Assembly: GCA_963731035.1 (NCBI GenBank)
Contig: CAVSUY010000009.1
Coordinates: 219,819 to 283,818, forward strand
Length of the DNA stretch: 64,000 nt
Origin: JAANXG01 sp963731035
GTDB lineage: Bacteria > Pseudomonadota > Gammaproteobacteria > Arenicellales > JAANXG01
Direction: 5' to 3'
Numbering within the stretch: position 1 is the first letter of the stretch; the number at the start of each line of letters is the position of its first letter. A program made the translations under genes and the position numbers. Positions 16,767 through 24,399 of the stretch are shown piece by piece. The notes under the pieces are model-generated. The model had not been told where the DNA came from, searched no databases, and was given only the letters and a program-made list of their open reading frames with translations.

Positions 16767-17977
16767 CTGTCCGGTTTCAGGTGGCCGACGCGTTTGGGCC
16801 CGGTTTCGGTCGGAACCACCTTCTTCAGCCCGTCGCGATAGTAGGCCAAGGCCTTCTCATTGTCGTTGAGCTGCTCCAGCAGACGCCCCAGCTCCTGGTA
16901 GGCCTCGGCCGATCCCCCGGCGCCGATACAGGCCTCGAGATACGAGCGGGCCTTGCCCCAGAGCTCGTGGTTCATGCAGATACGCGCCAGCGCGAGCATC
17001 AGATCGGGATTGTCGGGATGCTGGGAGGCCCATTGCTCGGCCGCCTTGAGCTGCGCCGACGGGTCGCTGCTGGTGACCCGACCGTACAGTCGTACCCAGG
17101 CCGGCTGCCAGTCGCGGTTGATGGCCTTGCGCAACGCTGATTCGGCGTCGTCCATGCGCCCGGCCTGGATCTGCCGCTGCGCATAGGCGGCGAGCAGGTC
17201 GACGTCGGACTGTTCCGAGCGGGGCAGCTTCTTCCACTCCCGCTCCAGATCCTCTGAGTCCGACTGTGTCAGCACCCTAACCGCGGCCAGCTTGTTCAGG
17301 CGATCCAGCTCCCGTTCAGGAAGTGCATGATGCTTGCGGGCCCCTGGCAGCAACTCGAGCAGCCTGGGCCAGTCGCCAAGCTCTTCGCAAGTCTTCAGCG
17401 TCAGGCCCAGGACCTTGGCGTTCTTCGGCTTGCGGCGAAGCAGCGGGATGAGCCCACGCAAGGCTTCCTCGTACTGGCCGGAGCGGTACTGAAGCACGGC
17501 CTGGGTGAGGTCGATCTCCAGCGCATGCTCGGGGCCGGTTTCACGCGCCTTGTCCAGATACTGATCCCGTGCCTCCAGGTTACCCTGGCTGTGGGCGGCA
17601 TGGGCCGCACCGATGAAGTTCAGCGCCTGATTCTCGGCGTATGGCAGGTAACTCAGCAGGTGCTTTTCGGCCCGGATCCAGTCGCCCTCGATGAGCTCCA
17701 ACATGCCCTTGGACCTCAACTGGTGTGCCTTGGTCTCTCGGTTGCGCAGGCGCCGCGCGCGCACGTTGCGCGGGGACGTCCAGATCCGGACCAGGGTGCG
17801 AATGACGAAATACAAGGCCAGGAAGCACAGCGCCAGCGCGACGATGAACAACGCCAGGGAAATCTCGATGCTCCAAGGCTTGAGGGTAATCAGTACGTAG
17901 CCGGGGTCCTGCATGAAGAACAACGCCGAGGCCACCGCCAGTGCGAGCGTAACCAGTACGACCAGCAGGGCGGTCAT
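16763..17977 (-). CDS. hemY: Haem-biosynthesis-associated TPR protein HemY
   Basis: 404 residues: two N-terminal TM helices (LLVVLVTLALAVASALFF; ISLALFIVALALCFLALYFV) and about 300 residues of TPR-like helices (for example RSGQYEEALRGLIPLL, AYQELGRLLEQLNDNEKALAYY). This is the proteobacterial HemY_N family, distinct from the oxygen-dependent protoporphyrinogen oxidase of the same name; its role in haem synthesis is only inferred from gene linkage. The ATG overlaps the hemX stop by 4 nt. Confidence 0.9.
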   Translation of the reverse strand: MTALLVVLVTLALAVASALFFMQDPGYVLITLKPWSIEISLALFIVALALCFLALYFVIRTLVRIWTSPRNVRARRLRNRETKAHQLRSKGMLELIEGDWIRAEKHLLSYLPYAENQALNFIGAAHAAHSQGNLEARDQYLDKARETGPEHALEIDLTQAVLQYRSGQYEEALRGLIPLLRRKPKNAKVLGLTLKTCEELGDWPRLLELLPGARKHHALPERELDRLNKLAAVRVLTQSDSEDLEREWKKLPRSEQSDVDLLAAYAQRQIQAGRMDDAESALRKAINRDWQPAWVRLYGRVTSSDPSAQLKAAEQWASQHPDNPDLMLALARICMNHELWGKARSYLEACIGAGGSAEAYQELGRLLEQLNDNEKALAYYRDGLKKVVPTETGPKRVGHLKPDS

Positions 17978-19125
17978 TGCGCCGTGATCCTCTTCTTGAC
18001 TTCTTTCAGTTTCGCCAGGCTGTCGGAGATATCAGGCAGCTCGGGATTGAGCTCGATATTGCTCATGCTGTCGATGTCGGCGAGGAGCTGGCGAACTCCC
18101 TCGTGATCGGTGTCGAAGTACTCCCGTATCCATTTTGCGGCCTGCGCCAGGTTCTCGTGAAAAGTCGCCGTATCCTTGCGCAACGCCGCGATCTGCGCAC
18201 CGGACAGCATGAGCCGCAGGTTGCCGAACAGGAAGTATCGCTGGTCCGGGGTCAACAGGGGCTTGGGGGGAGCCTCGATGTTCTGGATGCGGACGAGCTG
18301 CTTCAGATCATCGAGAAACTGCCTGCCGGCGTGCGCCCAGCTGCTGCTTCCCTGTTGCTTCTTGCCGGAAGGCTCCGTCGCGGCTGCACCGCCGCTGATG
18401 GGACGCTCGGTCTTCTCGGCCAGGGGCAGGTCGTCAACCTTGGCCGCCATGCCCGAAAGGCGCAGCGACAGGCCGGCGATGTCTACCGGCTGCAGGCTCT
18501 TTAGCGCGGTGATGTCTTTCGCCAGCTTCTCACGCACTTCGAGGAAAGCGGGGTTGCCGAGCTCCTCGAGGCGCCGGTCAGCCAGCTCCAGGCCGGTGGC
18601 CGCGGTGGCAACGTCGCCGTTCAGCCGCAGGCTGTTGTTGGCGATGCGCAGCAGCTGCTCCACTTCTTCCAGGGCCCAGCTGTCCAGGTTGCGATCGAGG
18701 TCCGCGTATATTTTTTCGATGGACTTGGACAGGGCGTCGCTGCGTTCGCTCAAACTGCGTTGACTGGCCTGCAGATCATCGAGCCGCTTCTGGATCCGCT
18801 GCTCGACCTGGTTGCTGAGCTCCTTCTGCTGCTCGCTCAAAGCGTCGAACTTCTTTTCCAGGGCCGTGACCTCGACCTTGGAGATGTTGACCGAGCCTTT
18901 GATGTCGGTGAGCACCTGGTTCTGTGACAACCTTTGCTCTACCTGCACCTGGTACCAGAGGTATCCCGCAACGGAGGCTGCGGCAATCGACACCACAAGC
19001 GCTGCTATGCCGAAAGCCTTTCCCCCGGTCGTTGCCCTGGGCGCCGGCTGTGGCGGTGCCGGGGTCTGTTCGGAGGATCCGGCCTCAGCGCCGGAGGCGA
19101 AGTCCGGAGCGTTTTCTTCCGTCAT
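17974..19125 (-). CDS. hemX: HemX-like membrane coiled-coil protein
   Basis: 383 residues: a cytoplasmic acidic N-terminus, one TM helix (AFGIAALVVSIAAASVAGYLWY), then a long periplasmic coiled coil (VEVTALEKKFDALSEQQKEL; KRLDDLQASQRSLSERS) and a helical C-terminal domain. This is the HemX family (sometimes labelled uroporphyrinogen-III methyltransferase, although no methyltransferase motif is present). It lies between hemD and hemY, as in other gammaproteobacteria, and may help organise the haem enzymes. Confidence 0.9.
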   Translation of the reverse strand: MTEENAPDFASGAEAGSSEQTPAPPQPAPRATTGGKAFGIAALVVSIAAASVAGYLWYQVQVEQRLSQNQVLTDIKGSVNISKVEVTALEKKFDALSEQQKELSNQVEQRIQKRLDDLQASQRSLSERSDALSKSIEKIYADLDRNLDSWALEEVEQLLRIANNSLRLNGDVATAATGLELADRRLEELGNPAFLEVREKLAKDITALKSLQPVDIAGLSLRLSGMAAKVDDLPLAEKTERPISGGAAATEPSGKKQQGSSSWAHAGRQFLDDLKQLVRIQNIEAPPKPLLTPDQRYFLFGNLRLMLSGAQIAALRKDTATFHENLAQAAKWIREYFDTDHEGVRQLLADIDSMSNIELNPELPDISDSLAKLKEVKKRITAQ

Positions 19126-19211
19126 CTTTCATCTCTCTCGCGGCATTGAACAAGCGTTTCCAGACTCTACCACAACGGGCTCCCGTCGCCTGTCACGCCG
19201 GCAACGCCGGT

Positions 19212-19985
19212 TTACGAGTGCGTGCTGCGCCACGTGATGATCGTTCTGACGAGGTGCTCGTCGCCGCCCGGCGACACCAGCACTGGCCCGCTCCAACCGA
19301 GCTCCAGAGCGGCCTCCCGCTGGCGGCCGCCGATGACCACCAGCGGTCGCGAGGCAAGGTGTTGCCGGTACCCCTCCGGCACCATTTCCAGAAGATTCGT
19401 CAACCCCGCTACGCTGGTGGCGGTCACCACCAGACTTCCCTTCTCGCTGTCCAGGGCCGCGGTGAGCCCCCGGGGCTCCGTATGGGACGGACGGCGGCGC
19501 CGGTAGCATTCCAGATAGGAAACCCGGGCCCCCCGCGATTCCAGCGTCTGCCTCAGCGTTTCCCGTCCTCCCCGTCCTCGCACGATACAAAAGCGCTTTC
19601 CGTCGAGGTCGCGCAGGAAAGGCGCCTTGAGGAGCTCTTCGCTGGAGGTGCGTTCGCCGGGGCTATAGACATCGCCGCATCCCATTGCCTCGAGACTCCG
19701 GCGGGTGGCATCACCGATGGCCACGATTCTTTTGTCCGTATGGTCTAGATCCTCGAGGATCGGGTATCCGTGAGTGGCGGCGTTGGCGCTGATGAAGATC
19801 ACCGTGTCGGAGGTGGTCAAGTGCTCGACCTGGGCGGCGGACGGCCTGAGCGGCGCGATCTCCAGGGTCGGGAACAGGATCGGCTCCGCCCCCTGGCGGC
19901 GTACCAACGCCGCGAGCCTGTCCGACTGCGACTCCGGTCTGGTCACCACTACCCGCACTCCCACCAGAGCGTCAGCCGTGGGCAT
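19212..19985 (-). CDS. hemD: Uroporphyrinogen-III synthase
   Basis: Closes hydroxymethylbilane to uroporphyrinogen III. The protein has low sequence conservation, but the N-terminal VRVVVTRPESQSDRLAALVRRQGAE, the central SANAATHGYPILE and the C-terminal VTATSVAGLTNLLEMVPE blocks are typical. I use the ATG at 19985, which overlaps hemC by 14 nt; a GTG at 20012 would add nine residues. Middle gene of the hemCDXY unit. Confidence 0.9.
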   Translation of the reverse strand: MPTADALVGVRVVVTRPESQSDRLAALVRRQGAEPILFPTLEIAPLRPSAAQVEHLTTSDTVIFISANAATHGYPILEDLDHTDKRIVAIGDATRRSLEAMGCGDVYSPGERTSSEELLKAPFLRDLDGKRFCIVRGRGGRETLRQTLESRGARVSYLECYRRRRPSHTEPRGLTAALDSEKGSLVVTATSVAGLTNLLEMVPEGYRQHLASRPLVVIGGRQREAALELGWSGPVLVSPGGDEHLVRTIITWRSTHS

Positions 19986-20901
19986 AGACCCCGTCGAGGA
20001 TGCGGCGTGCACCCTGATCCAGGAGGGACCGGCCGACGCGCTCCCCCAGGGCGTCCGCCTGCCCGGGGCTGTCGACGTCCTCGGCGGTCAGCATCGTTTC
20101 CCCATCCGGAGTGCCCACCAACGCCCGCAGGCGCAGGCGGTCTGGTGACATGGTATCAGCGTAGGCGGCGATGGGGACCTGGCAGCCGCCATCGAGAGCG
20201 GCATTGACGCGCCGCTCGGCGCCGACTGCGGTCGCGCTGTCGGCGTCGTTGAGGCAACGGATCAACTCCTGAATCCGGTGGTCCGCGTTTCGGCACTCGA
20301 TTCCCATTACGCCCTGGCCGACGGCGGGCAGTAGAACGTCCGGATCTATTCGCGCGCGAATCCGATCTCCCATTCCGAGTCTGGTCAGACCGGCGACCGC
20401 CAGCAGAATCGCGTCGAACTCGCCGCGATCCAGCTTTGCCAGGCGCGTGTTGACGTTGCCGCGCAGGGTAATGACCTTGAGGTTCGGGTAGCGGTGCTTG
20501 ACCTGCGTCTGGCGCCGCAGGCTGGATGTACCGACTACCGAGCCCACCGGCATCTCGTCGAGCGAGATGTAGCGATTGGAGACGAAAGCGTCGCGGGGAT
20601 CTTCGCGGGGGCACATCACGGGGATGCACAGACCGTCGGGGACGGTCACTGTGACGTCCTTCATCGAATGGACGGCGATATCGGCCCTGTCATTGAGCAG
20701 GCCCTGCTCGAGTTCCTTTAGAAAAAGTCCCTTGCCGCCGGCCGTGGCCAGGGGTCGGTCCTGTATCCTGTCGCCGGTGGTGGTCATTTCCACCAGTTCG
20801 GTCCGAAGCCCCGGATGATGCCTCTCGAGCCCCTCGGCCACCCACCTGGCCTGCCACAAGGCGAGCGGGCTTCTGCGCGTGGCGATTCTCAGCGTGGTCA
20901 T
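19972..20901 (-). CDS. hemC: Porphobilinogen deaminase (hydroxymethylbilane synthase)
   Basis: 309 residues, the usual length. The N-terminus RIATRRSPLALWQA and the dipyrromethane-cofactor cysteine in LDGGCQVPIAAYA are present. It condenses four porphobilinogens into hydroxymethylbilane. First gene of the hem cluster and directly downstream of the LytTR regulator on the same strand (54-nt gap), the same algR-hemC neighbourhood as in pseudomonads. Confidence 0.96.
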   Translation of the reverse strand: MTTLRIATRRSPLALWQARWVAEGLERHHPGLRTELVEMTTTGDRIQDRPLATAGGKGLFLKELEQGLLNDRADIAVHSMKDVTVTVPDGLCIPVMCPREDPRDAFVSNRYISLDEMPVGSVVGTSSLRRQTQVKHRYPNLKVITLRGNVNTRLAKLDRGEFDAILLAVAGLTRLGMGDRIRARIDPDVLLPAVGQGVMGIECRNADHRIQELIRCLNDADSATAVGAERRVNAALDGGCQVPIAAYADTMSPDRLRLRALVGTPDGETMLTAEDVDSPGQADALGERVGRSLLDQGARRILDGVYAHG

Positions 20902-20955
20902 GGCCGCTTCAGCGTCCGTGCCGCCGGTCAGGTCCCGGCACGGGATCGCCGGGCA

Positions 20956-21687
20956 CTATCTCCGCGTCCAACGGCGAACCGACGGCGTGTGCCGGCGGCT
21001 GACGTCGAGCTTCTCGTCGATTCCTTTCAGCACCACCCGCCACCGTCCGGAAGGCTGTTTCTCGATGCCGCGGATATAGTCCACCGCCACCAGCGCGTTT
21101 CTGTGAATCCGCAGGAACCGGTCCTTGAACTCCTCTTCCAGACTTACCAGGGAATCCTCGATCAGGTGCTGCTCATTCGCAGTGCGAACCGTCACGTATT
21201 TGTTGTCCGCCATGAAATAGACGATGTCCGGCACCGGGATCAGCGTAATCTGGCCCCGCATGTGGACGCTGATATGGGAACGCGCCGATGGCTCGTCCTG
21301 GGCCTTGTTCAGCTGCTGAAGCTGCTTGCGCGAGATGCGCTTGGCTTTCTGCAACGCGGCGTTCAGGCGGTCCCTGCGAATCGGTTTGAGGAGGTAGTCG
21401 ATGGCGTTCACCTCGAAGGCCTCCAGGGCATGCTGGTCGTACGCCGTAGTGAAGATCACCGATGGCGGTGTTTCCAGGGATTGCAGGTGCATCGCGGCTT
21501 CCAGGCCGTCCATGACTGGCATCCGGATATCCATCAGCACGCAGTCCGGCTTGAGTCCCATCGATCGCTCGATGGCTTCATTGCCGTTGGCGGCCTCGCC
21601 CACGATGGAATGCTCACCCGACGCCTCTATCAGCTCGCGCATTCGCGCGCGGGCCAGCTTTTCGTCGTCAACCACTAGTATGCGCAT
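20956..21687 (-). CDS. algR: LytTR-family response regulator, AlgR-like
   Basis: 243 residues from the ATG at 21687. The receiver domain has Asp7-Asp8, phospho-acceptor Asp53 in DCVLMDIRMPVMDG and a Lys near residue 105. The LytTR DNA-binding domain begins at about 140 (SVHMRGQITLIPVPDIVYF; RFLRIHRNALVAVDYI). This matches the AlgR regulators of pseudomonads and relatives (alginate, twitching, surface sensing). It overlaps the upstream kinase gene by 20 nt, so kinase and regulator are co-expressed. A longer frame upstream of 21687 is not coding. Confidence 0.9.
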   Translation of the reverse strand: MRILVVDDEKLARARMRELIEASGEHSIVGEAANGNEAIERSMGLKPDCVLMDIRMPVMDGLEAAMHLQSLETPPSVIFTTAYDQHALEAFEVNAIDYLLKPIRRDRLNAALQKAKRISRKQLQQLNKAQDEPSARSHISVHMRGQITLIPVPDIVYFMADNKYVTVRTANEQHLIEDSLVSLEEEFKDRFLRIHRNALVAVDYIRGIEKQPSGRWRVVLKGIDEKLDVSRRHTPSVRRWTRR

Positions 21688-22810
21688 CTCGATCGTCTTC
21701 TCCAAAAGCAGGGTGGGTAATTCTAACGAAAATCCGGCCGTTGCCGCTGTTGACCACCATGAGCGCACGGTCCGCGAAGTGGTCGTTCAGTCTCAGCCGG
21801 ATATTCTCCAGTCCCGCGGTGTCCACGATATCGTCGGACACGGCATCGGGATACGGTGCAGTGAGCTCGATCACCAGATCGGACGGCTCGTCGAACTGCA
21901 CCGTGATGAGGATTACGCCGGTATCGGACATCTGCTCCACGGCGTTGTGTACTACGTGCTCGAGCAATAGCTGCAATATCAGCACAGGCGTTCTCGCCGA
22001 CCTGGGCACTCCCTGGGTCTTCCAACTGACCTTCAGCCTCCTGTCCAGCCGCAGTCGTTCGAGCTTGAGATATTTCCTGGCGATGCTGATCTCGTTATGA
22101 ACCGACCACAGGTCGTTGTCGTCGTCGAGCATCACACGGAACAGGTCCGACATGTCCTCGATGGCTGCCTCGGCTTTGGCCGGGGCACGGCGTGTCAGGC
22201 TGGCGATAATGTTCATGCTGTTGAACAGGAAATGGGGTCGGATCTTCTGACGCAGAATCTCCGCACGGGCCCTTTCCACGGAACGTGTCTGTATCTGCAA
22301 TTGATGACGCGCCATCAGATAGCGCAGCACCAGGGCGTTGACTATGGCGCTGACGGTCAGATTCTGGACGTGAAAGAACCTGTACCAGGACGGGTGCATG
22401 GAGGCGATGATATGAAATTCCGACAGCACCCACAGAGCGCATTCGCCCACCAGCCAAGTGACGCAAAGCAGAAGGAGATAGGCCATGGTCAGGGCGCGGC
22501 GCTCAGGGAGGCTGTTCAGGAACGGTCCGGCGACGCACAGCGTGCTTATGCTGGCCAGCGCGATCCATTGAACGAACAGGGACACCAGGAACAGGTCCAG
22601 AAACACGTGCTGGGTCAGAGGCGGGATGATGACAGTGATGGCCACCGCCAGGAACTGGGCTACGACGACGACGTGGCCGACGATGGGTCCGCGGCAGAAA
22701 TTCGGCAGGAACCCTTCTCCCGCCGAGTCGATCGCCACCGATGCTGGTGCCGGTACCGCCTCCGGCCGGGACGGCCAGAACTGGATCCATCTTGTCGCCG
22801 GCGTCGACAA
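21668..22810 (-). CDS. LytS/AlgZ-type sensor kinase paralogue, possibly degenerate ATP site
   Basis: 380 residues with the FLPNF motif (34-38), four hydrophobic segments (about 44-165), and a His_kinase domain with His193 in RPHFLFNSMN. The ATP-binding N-box reads LLLEHVVHNAV (281-291): the Asn after the Glu that normally ligates Mg is replaced by His285. The G-box is DTAGLENIRLRL. The gene is tandem with a second, canonical copy (22815-23873; 4-nt gap), and overlaps the regulator gene. It could be a low-activity or scaffold kinase. Confidence 0.85.
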   Translation of the reverse strand: MSTPATRWIQFWPSRPEAVPAPASVAIDSAGEGFLPNFCRGPIVGHVVVVAQFLAVAITVIIPPLTQHVFLDLFLVSLFVQWIALASISTLCVAGPFLNSLPERRALTMAYLLLLCVTWLVGECALWVLSEFHIIASMHPSWYRFFHVQNLTVSAIVNALVLRYLMARHQLQIQTRSVERARAEILRQKIRPHFLFNSMNIIASLTRRAPAKAEAAIEDMSDLFRVMLDDDNDLWSVHNEISIARKYLKLERLRLDRRLKVSWKTQGVPRSARTPVLILQLLLEHVVHNAVEQMSDTGVILITVQFDEPSDLVIELTAPYPDAVSDDIVDTAGLENIRLRLNDHFADRALMVVNSGNGRIFVRITHPAFGEDDRDAHTSG

Positions 22811-22814
22811 CGCG

Positions 22815-23873
22815 TCAGCCCCGGACCACGGGCATGGTAATCATGACGTAATAGCTGCCGAGCTTTTCGTAGTTTTGCAGGCTGGCCTTGCCGTGAAAAT
22901 GGCTGTCGAGGCGTTCGCGCACGTTGTTCATCGCGATCCGGTTGCCTTTCCGATGCTGGGCCTGGTTGGTGATCTCGGGTATCGGGTTGGTGATCAGAAC
23001 TGAAAGCCTATCGTCCTCCGACCACATGCGGATATCAACGATTCCGCCCGCGAAGCTGGGCTCCACGCCGTGATATACCGCGTTTTCGATCAACGGCTGC
23101 AGCGTCAGCGACGGGATCAACGCGTTCCGGGGCACGTTGGAGGCGCTCCATTTGACCTGCAGCCGGTCTCCCAGCCTCAGCTTCTCGATGTCTAGGTACT
23201 GCCTGGCCAGTTCACCCTCGGCGGTGATGGGGACCATCCTGCGGGCGTCGGCAAGAAGCACCCTGAACAGGTCGGCCAGGTCCTGCAGCGCCCGTTCCGC
23301 CAGTTCCGGATCGGAACGGATCAGGCTGGCCACGCTGTTCATGCTGTTGAACAGGAAGTGCGGCCGGATGCGGGATTGCAGCGCCTGCAGCCGGTCTTGC
23401 TGCTGGATCTCGCTCTTGATCTGGGCGCGGTGATAGACGAACGAGTAGCGCAACGCCAGGGCGCCGATGATGGCGCTTACAACCAGTACCCGGGTGACCA
23501 TCGTCATGTGCCACTCCGGCCACCGCTCCGAGGAGATGTTGAGCTCGAACATGGCGAATATGATGCCCTCGGCTACCGCCGCGGACACCGCCATTAACAG
23601 CAGAAAGACGAATATGCCGCCGGTGATGGGCCCCATCTTCTGCACCGGCCGGGATACCAGCTTCAGGGCGACGATGCTGCTTATGGCCACGAGCTGCGCG
23701 AACGTGGTCATCAGGATCAGGTCGTTCCAGGCCGCTTGGTCGAAGCTGTTGTTCCGGGCCACGGTGAGCACAATCGCCAGACATTGGGCGACGACAAGGA
23801 TGCGGAACGCGATGGAGGCGCTCCCGAAATTCGGCAGGAAAGCGCTGGTGGACAGTTCATTGCTTGCTTGCAT
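22815..23873 (-). CDS. algZ: LytS/AlgZ-type sensor histidine kinase
   Basis: 352 residues using the ATG at 23873 (MQASNELSTSAFLPNF); further upstream in-frame codons exist but lack a ribosome site. FLPNF at 12-16, four TM-like segments (about 22-145), His172 in RPHFLFNSMN, an intact N-box (IENAVYHG, Asn264) and a G-box (GNRIAMNNVRERL). This copy has all residues needed for autophosphorylation. It begins an apparent three-gene unit kinase-kinase-regulator reading toward hemC. Upstream lies a terminator and a putative small RNA on the same strand. Confidence 0.88.
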   Translation of the reverse strand: MQASNELSTSAFLPNFGSASIAFRILVVAQCLAIVLTVARNNSFDQAAWNDLILMTTFAQLVAISSIVALKLVSRPVQKMGPITGGIFVFLLLMAVSAAVAEGIIFAMFELNISSERWPEWHMTMVTRVLVVSAIIGALALRYSFVYHRAQIKSEIQQQDRLQALQSRIRPHFLFNSMNSVASLIRSDPELAERALQDLADLFRVLLADARRMVPITAEGELARQYLDIEKLRLGDRLQVKWSASNVPRNALIPSLTLQPLIENAVYHGVEPSFAGGIVDIRMWSEDDRLSVLITNPIPEITNQAQHRKGNRIAMNNVRERLDSHFHGKASLQNYEKLGSYYVMITMPVVRG

Positions 23874-24087
23874 GTTTCCGTTCGCTGCTTCCCGGCCGCG
23901 CCGACCGGGGGGATGAGGCATTGAATCATAATGTCCGCCCGGAGGGTCTCCGGGGACGGGACTCGCCGTTTCGCGGTGCGTCACACGGCGGATATTACTA
24001 CGGGGGGCGCTTCAGCAAGGGGATTGAAGGTCATCCCGCGTAGAATACAGGGATGCCGGGGCGGGGAAGCGACAAAAGAAGGGGGCA

Positions 24088-24117
24088 TAAAAAAACCCCC
24101 CATAGTGCTATGGGGGG
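24088..24117 (-). terminator. Intrinsic terminator of the putative small RNA
   Basis: A 10-bp stem CCCCCCATAG/CTATGGGGGG (24096-24117) is followed on the minus strand by seven U residues (24095-24089). On the plus strand there is no T-run, so it acts only leftward. It lies about 215 nt upstream of the algZ-like kinase start. Confidence 0.9.
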
Positions 24118-24281
24118 TCTAGGTAACCCGGTCCGGATACTCGGTGGGGGTGTCTGAGGAAGGTTCCGAACCTGGTATTTCCGTTACCTGTCTCGATAAC
24201 AGGTGACAGTGGTGCCAATCCTAGTCGGGGGTCTCCGGGCGCGCAATGCAATGACGATAGGCGGGTGGGGACATCTGATAA
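24088..24281 (-). ncRNA. Putative stand-alone small RNA, about 190 nt
   Basis: The minus strand shows a sigma-70-like promoter (24287-24314) and, about 195 nt on, a strong terminator with seven U residues. No open frame of note lies between them. The only upstream minus-strand gene would be none: argH is on the plus strand, so the terminator has no other transcript to end. The RNA contains a hairpin with arms CACCTGT/ACAGGT (24189-24208) and another with arms AGGTTC/GAACCT (about 24161-24173). It does not resemble 6S, SRP or tmRNA. It may also be a leader of the algZ operon ending in an attenuator. Confidence 0.55.
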
Positions 24282-24286
24282 ACGGA

Positions 24287-24314
24287 ATTCTACGATATGA
24301 AACCCAGTGCCCAA
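24287..24314 (-). promoter_or_regulatory. Sigma-70-type promoter for the putative small RNA
   Basis: Read on the minus strand, TTGGGC (24309-24314) is followed after 16 nt by TAGAAT (24287-24292). The predicted start is at about 24280. It is close to the argH promoter region on the opposite strand. Confidence 0.5.
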
Positions 24315-24324
24315 GCCGCGATTA

Positions 24325-24339
24325 GGCCCATAATGGGCC
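24325..24339. promoter_or_regulatory. Palindrome in the argH / small RNA intergenic region
   Basis: GGCCCAT-A-ATGGGCC, a perfect 7-bp dyad around one base, sits between the leftward promoter and the argH start. It is unlike the ArgR box. Possible operator, regulator unknown. Confidence 0.35.
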
Positions 24340-24399
24340 GGCAATTCCCCAACAATTGTGTCTTATTTATACTCCCTTCAAAAGCACAGAGAGGTGTCC

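Noticed and set aside
24088..24281. Identification of the intergenic transcript as 6S RNA, SRP RNA, tmRNA or a CsrA-binding RNA
   Set aside because: No characteristic sequence of these RNAs is seen, and the number of GGA triplets is not above expectation in GC-rich DNA.
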